Position numbers and translations under genes: made by a program
Part shown: positions 40,864-46,442 of the stretch, one piece after another
Layout of the letters: each line of letters starts with the position of its first letter
Numbering within the stretch: the stretch's first letter is position 1
Notes under the pieces: model-generated
Told to the model about the DNA's origin: nothing
Databases searched by the model: none
The model's input: the letters and a program-made list of their open reading frames with translations, nothing else
Source: Actinomycetota bacterium
Lineage (GTDB): Bacteria > Actinomycetota > Acidimicrobiia > Spongiisociales > UBA11373
DNA: 46,442 bases
Direction of reading: 5' to 3'
NCBI GenBank assembly: GCA_020444505.1
Contig: JAHLKU010000018.1
Location: forward strand, 1 to 46,442

Positions 40864-41304
40864 GTGAAGGTGTTCGCCGTCGGAGTGGAGCCGGTCGGGG
40901 TGGTCGCCGTGGGCGTCGCGCCGCGCGGGGTGCTGGCCGTCGGGCCGCTCGCCACCGGGGTGGTCGCGATCGGGCAGCTGGCCCGGGGGTTCCTCGCCGT
41001 CGGGCAGCTCGCCGTCGGAGTGCTGGCCGTCGGGCAGCTCGCCGCCGGGATGTGGTGGGCGTCGGGCCAGCTGGCCCTCGCCCCCACCGGGGGGCCCGCC
41101 ATGCTCCGCCTGGCCCCCTACGGCACCGCCCGGCCGATCCGGTGGCTGCGCGGGTACGAGGATTGGCGCACCCCCGGCCCCGAGCTCCACGGATGGAAGT
41201 CCGCCGCCGCCCTCGCCTACGTCGCCGCGCTCGCGGTGCTGGTGTGGTTCGTGGCCGTGCTCCCGGCCCGGGATGCCCTGTTCGGCCCGGGCGGCGTCTT
41301 CTGA
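40864..41304 (+). CDS. Glycine-pentad repeat membrane protein
   Basis: A 146-residue protein. Residues about 4-63 consist of twelve pentads of the form A-V-G-x-L (AVGVE, PVGVV, AVGVA, PRGVL, AVGPL, ATGVV, AIGQL and so on) with glycine at every third position of the unit. A polar stretch (TARPIRWLRGYEDWRTPGPELHGW) and a C-terminal transmembrane helix (LAYVAALAVLVWFVAVLP) follow. Such five-residue periodicity suggests a small solenoid, or tightly packed glycine-rich helices. I know of similar uncharacterised proteins but no function. The GTG start has TAGATT 6 bases upstream. Confidence 0.7.
   Translation: MKVFAVGVEPVGVVAVGVAPRGVLAVGPLATGVVAIGQLARGFLAVGQLAVGVLAVGQLAAGMWWASGQLALAPTGGPAMLRLAPYGTARPIRWLRGYEDWRTPGPELHGWKSAAALAYVAALAVLVWFVAVLPARDALFGPGGVF
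40870..41049 (+). repeat. 15-bp repeats coding the glycine pentads
   Basis: Units such as gccgtcgggcagctc recur with substitutions about every 15 bases; the third codon of each unit is glycine throughout. Confidence 0.75.
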
Positions 41305-41319
41305 CCACCGGCGCGGCCG

Positions 41320-41346
41320 GGCCCCGGGCGGTCGTCGCCCGGGGCC
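41320..41346. terminator. Strong hairpin between convergent genes
   Basis: GGCCCCGGGC (41320-41329) and GCCCGGGGCC (41337-41346) form a perfect 10-bp stem with a 7-base loop, 15 bases after the pentad gene and 19 bases after the stop of the convergent 745-aa gene. It could terminate both transcripts. Confidence 0.55.
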
Positions 41347-41365
41347 GCGGCGCCGGCGGGAGCCT

Positions 41366-43603
41366 CTAGCGGCAGAAGGCCGAGATCGACTCGTCCTCGC
41401 GCACCAGGCGCCGGTACTGGGTGCGGGCCTGCCCGATCATCTGGGCCACCCGCGCCGAGTCGGTCTTGCCGCTCTCCTCGATCACCAGCGGCGTGAGGTC
41501 CTCACGCTCCACCTGCCGGCGCTCGCGGTGGGCCTTCACCCACCGGCCGCCCCGGCACACCCAGTGCTGGATGCACGCGTAGGTGACCCTGCGGCGGGGG
41601 ATCTCGATGCGCACGGTGTGCGACACCGCCATCCCGCTGTCGAGCCCGTCGAGCCGCTCCCGCACGGAGCGGGCGAACCCGGGGTCGTTCAGGTGCGACG
41701 GAGCGAACCAGCCGCCTGCGGCCGCCATCCGCTCGGCCATCCACTCCGCGAACTCCTCCGTCGGCGGGTCGATGGAGATGATCAGGGAGGACGACGTGGC
41801 GGGCACCGTGAACGACTTCCGCTGCAGTTCCTCCTCCCGGGTCTCCCCCTCGGTGCACTCGGGCTCGGGCTCCGGGGTGGGCTCCGGGGTCGAAGCCGGC
41901 CCGGAGGGACCGGCCGTGCCCGGCTCCGGCGGCGGTGTGGTGGCGGCGCCTCCCTCGCCGCCCGCCGTGGCGCCGCCCGGGCCTTCGCCGCCCGACGGCT
42001 CCGGCCCGGCGGTCTTCGCCTTGATGCAGTCCTCGTACGCCTTGCGGGCCGCCTCGGCGGCGGCGCACTTCTCAGCGGCTGCAGCCTCGGCATCGCGCAC
42101 GTGCTGCTCCTGGGTCTGCACCCGCTTCTCCCATTCCTGCACCGACCGGCGCCAGGACGCCATGTTCTCCTCGTGGGAGTCCACCTGCGCCTGGACGGCG
42201 TCGATGATCGACTCCAGGCCATCGGCCGTCACCAGCCCCTCGGGGATGCGGTGGAACCGGGTGCCGCCCGACTCCACGTAGGAGGTGCGGGCCCGTTGCA
42301 GCCGCTCCAACTGCTCTCGAGCGGCGGCGCCTGCGGCGTCCTGCTCCCGCAACGCCTCCTCGGCGTCGCCGAGCCCGTCACGGGCCGTCTGCAGGTTCCG
42401 CCGGGTCGCCTCCACGTGCTTGCGGGCGTCGGCGCACGCCTTGCGGGCCCGGGCCCAGCGGGCCTTCAGCGGGATGCAGGGGTCGTTCCACCTGGCGAAG
42501 AAGGCCACCCCGGCGCCCACCAGCAGCAGGATGCCGCCCCCGACCCACCATCCCACGTAGGAGGTGCCGGTCTCCGGGTCGTCCACCACGATGCTGGTGG
42601 GCGGGGTCTCCTCCACCACGGTCGTCGTGGTGGACGCAGACGTGGTCGTCGTCGTGGTGGGCGGTGCCGGTTCGGACACCTGGAAGGTGATCGCCGGCAG
42701 GCCTCCGAAGTCGAACTCCAGCAGGTCGGTGGCGTCGCCACCGGACCCCTCCGGTGTGTAGTCGTAGCCCTCCCGGGTGCAGAACGAGTAGGCCCGCAGG
42801 TGGGTCCAGTCCGCCACCTCGTCTGCCGGGATGATCCCCGCGACCCGGCTGCCCTCGGCGGCGAAGAACGACCAGGTGGGCGCCTCCACGAACCCGCCGG
42901 TGCCGGGGTGCTCGAGCCCGAACGTGCTCCGCTCCCCGTCGGGGTTCATCCCCAGGCCGACGGCGGCGTTGGTGCCGAGCGCCGGGTCGTACGGGTACGG
43001 GTTGGGGTCGCCCTGCGGCCCGAAGGCCGCGCCGATGCCCGGGTCGTACCCCCACAGGACGAACTCGCAGCGGCCGGCGGTGGCCGGCGGCAGGTCGGCC
43101 TCCAGTTGCCACTCCACGTACAGGGCGTCGCTGAGCGGGTTCACCATCAGCGCCGCAGGGTCCTGGTTCCACGGGCACGACGTGAAGATCATGTCGTTGT
43201 CCCCGAACCCGCTGGGCAGGCACCAGTAGCCGCCGTCGGCGCCGTGCATGACGAACGACTGGTACGGGTCCGATGCCGCCGTCGCGTCGTCCACCGTGAG
43301 GCGGGCCATGGAGAACGACGTGAACTCGTTGTACCCGGGCGTGAACCCGGCGGGGGCGCCGGTCGAGTGCACGGCGTCGCCGGACGGGTCGTCCACCACG
43401 ACGACCCCCGGCGTCGAGGTGATGAGGCTGGCGGCGTCGCGCCCCGAGGAGGGAAGGGCCTCCAGCATGTCGTCGAGCACCGTCGTCGAGAGCGTCTGCG
43501 CCCCCGCCGCGGCCGGCAGAGCCGCCACCAGGAGGGCGATCACCCCCGCGATCCGGCCGATCGTCCGTGCGCGCCCCGGTGCGCGCCTCGTCCAGAGACC
43601 CAT
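41366..43603 (-). CDS. Large one-pass surface/signalling protein of unknown function
   Basis: A 745-residue protein. A signal peptide ends about residue 35 (AAAGAQ). The external part (about 36-310) is rich in Gly, Pro and aromatics and contains paired cysteines; near its start is LEALPSSGRD, sharing ALPSS with the repeat protein at 25665. A Thr-rich linker leads to a single helix at about 350-371. The inside part has a long coiled coil (about 375-530), a Pro/Glu/Gly linker with many PEP units, then a Cys-containing C-terminal domain (VTYACIQHWVCRGGRWVKAH). No family recognised. AGGAGAGGGG precedes the ATG. Confidence 0.7.
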   Translation of the reverse strand: MGLWTRRAPGRARTIGRIAGVIALLVAALPAAAGAQTLSTTVLDDMLEALPSSGRDAASLITSTPGVVVVDDPSGDAVHSTGAPAGFTPGYNEFTSFSMARLTVDDATAASDPYQSFVMHGADGGYWCLPSGFGDNDMIFTSCPWNQDPAALMVNPLSDALYVEWQLEADLPPATAGRCEFVLWGYDPGIGAAFGPQGDPNPYPYDPALGTNAAVGLGMNPDGERSTFGLEHPGTGGFVEAPTWSFFAAEGSRVAGIIPADEVADWTHLRAYSFCTREGYDYTPEGSGGDATDLLEFDFGGLPAITFQVSEPAPPTTTTTTSASTTTTVVEETPPTSIVVDDPETGTSYVGWWVGGGILLLVGAGVAFFARWNDPCIPLKARWARARKACADARKHVEATRRNLQTARDGLGDAEEALREQDAAGAAAREQLERLQRARTSYVESGGTRFHRIPEGLVTADGLESIIDAVQAQVDSHEENMASWRRSVQEWEKRVQTQEQHVRDAEAAAAEKCAAAEAARKAYEDCIKAKTAGPEPSGGEGPGGATAGGEGGAATTPPPEPGTAGPSGPASTPEPTPEPEPECTEGETREEELQRKSFTVPATSSSLIISIDPPTEEFAEWMAERMAAAGGWFAPSHLNDPGFARSVRERLDGLDSGMAVSHTVRIEIPRRRVTYACIQHWVCRGGRWVKAHRERRQVEREDLTPLVIEESGKTDSARVAQMIGQARTQYRRLVREDESISAFCR

Positions 43604-43630
43604 GCTGCACCCCTCTCCTGTGAGGAGCCG

Positions 43631-43636
43631 AGGGTA
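43631..43636 (-). promoter_or_regulatory. -10 element TACCCT of 745-aa gene (leadered)
   Basis: TACCCT on the minus strand, 27 bases before the ATG at 43603, with AGGAGAGGGG in the leader. Confidence 0.45.
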
Positions 43637-43676
43637 GACGGAGGCCCCGCCGTCTGCAGGGAGACGGGGCCGGGGG

Positions 43677-44984
43677 CTACTTGAGAGCGACCGCCCGGTA
43701 GGTGAACCGCCCTGCGGCCGGGTCCCAGTCCTTGATGACCGGTGCGGCGTACTCGCGGTGCGTGCCGCAGGAGCCGCCGGCCACGTGGACGGCCAGGTAC
43801 TCGGCGAAGTGCGACAGGATGCCTGCGGTGAACGCCGAGGTGCCCGAGCCCAGCCCGCACCGGTTCTGATCGGTGACGTGCAGCACCCACGAGCCCAGGT
43901 CCTCGACGGCGCCGGGGCCGTCGATGCCCTCCCGCAACTCGTCGAAGCGGGCCCGGATCTCGGTGGCGCCCATCTTGCACGGCAGGCACTGGCCGCACGA
44001 CCCGTTCATGAGGAAGGCGGTCATGGCCTCGGCGACGCCGGCCACGCAGGCCGTCTCGTCGTAGACGGTGAACCCGCCGGAGCCGAGGCCGGTGCCGAGC
44101 GCCCGCATCGAGCCGTGGTCGAGCGGGGTGACGGCCTCGGCGGCGGTGAGCGGCCGGTTGGAGACGCCGTTCACCACCATCAACAGCCCCCGGCCCTCCT
44201 TGACGCCGCCGGCGGCGTCGAGCAGGGTCGAGAACGGCGTGCCCATGGGCATCTCGACCACGATCTCCCGCTCCACGTCGCCGCCGATGGTGAAGACCCC
44301 GGTCCCCGGCGTGTCGTCGGTCCCGAACCCCCGGAACCATTCCGCGCCGTTGGCCAGGGCGTGCGGCACGTTGGACAGCGTCTCCACGTTGTTCACCAGC
44401 ACCGGGCTCGGCTCGTCGATGGTGGTCTCGAAGAGCCCCTGGATGTACGGCGGGTGCATGCGGGGCAGCGGGTCGCGGCCCTCGATCACCTCGAGCAGGC
44501 CCTTCTCCTCCCCGAACAGGTAGTCGTCGGGACCGGGGACGAGGGTGATCATCAGGTCGCCGATCATGCCGGCGGACCGCATCTCGTCGATCGCCCGCTC
44601 CAGGGCGGCCATCTCCTGCAGGAACAGCTCCTTGATGCCCACGAACACCTGCGGCGCCTGCACCGTCTCGGCGGCGATGACGAGGCCCTCCACCAGTTGG
44701 TAGGGGTTGTTCCTCATCAGCCAGCGGTCCTTGAAGGTGCCCGGCTCCCCCTCGGCGGCGTTGCAGGCGACGAACGCCGGCCTGCCCGCCGAGCGGATGC
44801 CGGACCACTTGATCGCCGTGGGGAACCCCGCCCCGCCGCGGCCCCGCAGCCCCGAGTCGCGCAGGACGGCGATCACACCGTCCGGCCCGAGCTCGCGGGC
44901 CTTCGCCAGCCCGGCGCCGCCGCCGAGGGCGGTGTACTCGTCGAGAGAGGCGACCGGCGCCCCGCGCAGCAGGATCGTGCTCAT
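43677..44984 (-). CDS. NuoF-like NADH-binding flavo-iron-sulfur protein (orphan)
   Basis: A 435-residue homologue of complex I subunit NuoF. The NADH/FMN site is GRGGAGFPTAIKW (48-60) with CNAAEGEPGTFKDR, and the N3-type [4Fe-4S] motif is SCGQCLPCKMG (Cys330, Cys333, Cys336) plus Cys376. A SLBB-like segment follows the flavin domain. In complex I it accepts electrons from NADH beside NuoE and NuoG, neither of which is here. It may serve a formate dehydrogenase, hydrogenase or other NADH-linked complex. It has its own leaderless-type promoter, so it is not the tail of a nuo operon. Confidence 0.85.
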   Translation of the reverse strand: MSTILLRGAPVASLDEYTALGGGAGLAKARELGPDGVIAVLRDSGLRGRGGAGFPTAIKWSGIRSAGRPAFVACNAAEGEPGTFKDRWLMRNNPYQLVEGLVIAAETVQAPQVFVGIKELFLQEMAALERAIDEMRSAGMIGDLMITLVPGPDDYLFGEEKGLLEVIEGRDPLPRMHPPYIQGLFETTIDEPSPVLVNNVETLSNVPHALANGAEWFRGFGTDDTPGTGVFTIGGDVEREIVVEMPMGTPFSTLLDAAGGVKEGRGLLMVVNGVSNRPLTAAEAVTPLDHGSMRALGTGLGSGGFTVYDETACVAGVAEAMTAFLMNGSCGQCLPCKMGATEIRARFDELREGIDGPGAVEDLGSWVLHVTDQNRCGLGSGTSAFTAGILSHFAEYLAVHVAGGSCGTHREYAAPVIKDWDPAAGRFTYRAVALK

Positions 44985-44993
44985 GGCCGCACC

Positions 44994-44999
44994 ACCTTA
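44994..44999 (-). promoter_or_regulatory. -10 element TAAGGT, leaderless promoter of NuoF-like gene
   Basis: TAAGGT on the minus strand, 9 bases before the ATG at 44984; no ribosome binding site. Confidence 0.55.
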
Positions 45000-45016
45000 G
45001 AGCGTGCCGGTGCCCA

Positions 45017-45769
45017 TCACCGCAGCCGGGACAGGTCGCGTTGCAGGTCGGCGAGCCGCCGTTCCAGCACAGCCACCTTCGACGCCGAGGGCGGCGCCCT
45101 GCCCAGCAGCATCCCGAAGCCCCTGCCGAGTTCGGAGGTGATCGGGCGGGCCTGCGCCAGCAGCCAGCCGACCGCTCCCAGCAGCAGCAGGAGCAGCACC
45201 GCCTTGAGCCAGCCGGACATGGTGGAGCGGACCTCACCGACGTAGGTGGCCGTGTCCTCGGCGGCCTGCTCCAGGTGGGGCGGCACCTCGGCGAGGGCCG
45301 CCACCTTCACGATGGGGTCCACCAGGGTCTGGCCGGCATCGGCCAGGCCGCCGGCCAGGTCCTGCAGCGCCTCGACGCCCGGGATCGGGATGTGCAACTG
45401 GCCGGCGCCGAGGGAGAAGTCGGGCAGGTCGATGTCCACGTCGATCACCGGGATGGTGAACGGCGGCACCTCCACCTCGGGGAGCGGGATGACCACCTCG
45501 GCGGCCAGCCCGGCGATCCTCCCCAGCATGGTGTCGGCGGCGTCGGCGGTGGCCACCACGAACCCGGCGATGGCCTGCAGGCCGTCGTCGGCCTCGTCCA
45601 CGGCCCGGCCGATCTCCTCCAGTTGCTCGCCCACCCGGTCCCCGTAGCGGCGGGTGGCCTCCACCACCTGGTCGGCCATCCACCAGGTGGCGAGCGCCAA
45701 GCCGGCCACCAGGAGGATCGGTGACAGCACCCGCAGGATGATGAGCAGTCCGCGCAGGCGGCGGATCAC
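45017..45769 (-). CDS. Two-transmembrane protein with extracytoplasmic helical/beta domain
   Basis: A 250-residue protein. One helix lies at about 10-32 and another at about 187-206. Between them is a domain that is helical at first ([20 protein letters not shown]) and then has alternating Ile/Pro/Asp strands ([20 protein letters not shown]). The C-terminus is a short cytoplasmic coiled coil ([20 protein letters not shown]). Family unknown. The GTG start follows AAGGAG; TAGCGT lies further upstream. It is divergent from the fasciclin gene. Confidence 0.65.
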   Translation of the reverse strand: MIRRLRGLLIILRVLSPILLVAGLALATWWMADQVVEATRRYGDRVGEQLEEIGRAVDEADDGLQAIAGFVVATADAADTMLGRIAGLAAEVVIPLPEVEVPPFTIPVIDVDIDLPDFSLGAGQLHIPIPGVEALQDLAGGLADAGQTLVDPIVKVAALAEVPPHLEQAAEDTATYVGEVRSTMSGWLKAVLLLLLLGAVGWLLAQARPITSELGRGFGMLLGRAPPSASKVAVLERRLADLQRDLSRLR

Positions 45770-45796
45770 GGTGTCTCCTTCGTCGCAGCGCCCGGA

Positions 45797-45802
45797 ACGC
45801 TA
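45797..45802 (-). promoter_or_regulatory. -10 element TAGCGT of two-TM gene (leadered)
   Basis: TAGCGT on the minus strand, 27 bases before the GTG at 45769, with AAGGAG in the leader. Confidence 0.4.
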
Positions 45803-45834
45803 CCCGCAGGAACCGTGCAGAAACCGGGAAGAGG

Positions 45835-45848
45835 ATTTAGTGCTAAAT
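45835..45848. promoter_or_regulatory. Palindromic candidate operator ATTTAG-TG-CTAAAT
   Basis: A perfect 6-bp inverted repeat with a 2-base spacer, and the most AT-rich patch of the surrounding kilobase. It lies between the divergent two-TM gene and the fasciclin gene, about 39 bases before the latter's ATG, where it could overlap its promoter. Confidence 0.45.
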
Positions 45849-45886
45849 GGTTGGACCCTGCAAGCGCAACGAAAGGACACCTTCAG

Positions 45887-46442
45887 ATGAGGTTCCCGAT
45901 CCGGTTCACCGCCGCCGTGCTGGCCTTCGGCCTGGTCGCCGCCGCCTGTGGCGACGACGACGCCGAGACCACCACCACGGCCGCCCCGACCACCACCGAG
46001 GCTGCCCCGACGACGGAGGCCATGGAGATGGGCGACATCGTGGACACCGCCGTCGCCGACGGCCGGTTCACCACCCTGGTCGCCGCCGTCCAGGCCGCCG
46101 GCTTGGTCGACACGCTCAAGGGAGAAGGCCCCTTCACGGTCTTCGCACCCACCGACGAGGCGTTCACCGCCGCCCTCGACGCCCTCGGCCTCACCGCCGA
46201 GGAACTGCTGGCCGACACCGACACCCTCACCGACGTGCTCCTGTACCACGTCGTGCCCGGCAAGGTGATGGCCGCCGACGTCGCCGGCCTGAACTCGGCC
46301 ACCACGGCCCAGGGCAGCGACCTCACCATCACCGTCGACGGCGACACCGTCATGATCGACGGCGCCACCGTCATCATCCCCGACATCGAGACCAGCAACG
46401 GCGTCATCCACGTCATCGACACCGTCCTCCTCCCGCCCGCCG
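45887..46442 (+). CDS. Fasciclin (FAS1) domain lipoprotein, cut by window edge
   Basis: The visible 185 residues start with a signal peptide and lipobox VAAAC followed by GDDDAETT and a Thr/Pro/Ala linker. One FAS1 domain then begins: [30 protein letters not shown] and [10 protein letters not shown] are the H1 and central motifs, and [13 protein letters not shown] is the H2 motif at the end. FAS1 proteins act in adhesion or matrix interactions at the cell surface. The domain is nearly complete; only its last residues and any extension are outside the window. AAAGGA precedes the ATG. Confidence 0.9.
   Translation, partial: MRFPIRFTAAVLAFGLVAAACGDDDAETTTTAAPTTTEAAPTTEAMEMGDIVDTAVADGRFTTLVAAVQAAGLVDTLKGEGPFTVFAPTDEAFTAALDALGLTAEELLADTDTLTDVLLYHVVPGKVMAADVAGLNSATTAQGSDLTITVDGDTVMIDGATVIIPDIETSNGVIHVIDTVLLPPA

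Noticed and set aside
40851-41102. Minus-strand frame of Thr/Ala/Pro repeats opposite the pentad gene
   Set aside because: It is the complement of the 15-bp pentad repeat and lacks start signals; the plus frame has a leaderless promoter and a transmembrane helix.

Overview
This is a 46.4-kb stretch of a very GC-rich chromosome. It suggests an actinobacterium, most likely from the class Acidimicrobiia; that placement is inferred from style, not from a marker gene. The signs are strong G/C bias at third codon positions, frequent GTG starts, an F420-type split-barrel reductase, lipoproteins whose acylated Cys-Gly-Asp-Asp is followed by Thr/Ala/Pro linkers, and many genes that appear to be read from leaderless mRNAs. 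No phage genes, insertion sequences, CRISPR arrays or rRNA genes were seen. One tRNA gene (Arg, CCT) is present.

Layout. 1-225: 5' part of plsY on the minus strand. 323-6169: a winged-helix regulator and a complete Mrp-type Na+/H+ antiporter operon (A, B, C, D, F and a G-E fusion), each junction a 4-base overlap. 6179-10755: single genes, including two FMN/F420 split-barrel proteins, a SAF-domain protein, uppP, a thioesterase, a Cys-rich lipoprotein, a thioredoxin-like protein and a LiaF-like membrane protein. 10805-14543: a CtpE-like P-type ATPase, an NfuA-type Fe-S carrier and Dps. 14567-22011 (minus): plsB with a small membrane gene, a three-PAS histidine kinase, an SDR dehydrogenase, a HAD phosphatase and an unknown gene with a palindrome in its leader. 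22148-24786: GNAT, NAD(P)H:FMN reductase and trehalose synthase.

24884-30009 is the most unusual part. It holds a zinc-ribbon membrane protein, a 1022-aa secreted protein carrying about 38 copies of the pentapeptide ALPSS followed by PASTA-like domains, and a type-1 periplasmic-binding protein, tightly packed on one strand. The intergenic stretch behind it (30010-30296) has interleaved inverted repeats. 30297-33132 holds two paralogous lipoproteins bracketing a YghO-like acetyltransferase.

33205-46442: a 62-aa Cys/His protein, an MBL hydrolase, a rhodanese lipoprotein, a 4-hydroxybutyryl-CoA dehydratase-like flavo-Fe-S enzyme, a propeller-like lipoprotein, tRNA-Arg, an amino-acid permease fused to two UspA domains, an orphan Flp pilin, a glycine-pentad repeat protein, a 745-aa one-pass protein that also carries ALPSS, an orphan NuoF-like protein, a two-TM protein and a truncated fasciclin lipoprotein.

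Expression signals follow a clear rule. Fifteen genes have a TAnnnT -10 hexamer 5-9 bases before the start codon and no ribosome binding site, which predicts leaderless mRNA. Most genes whose hexamer lies further upstream have a Shine-Dalgarno sequence.
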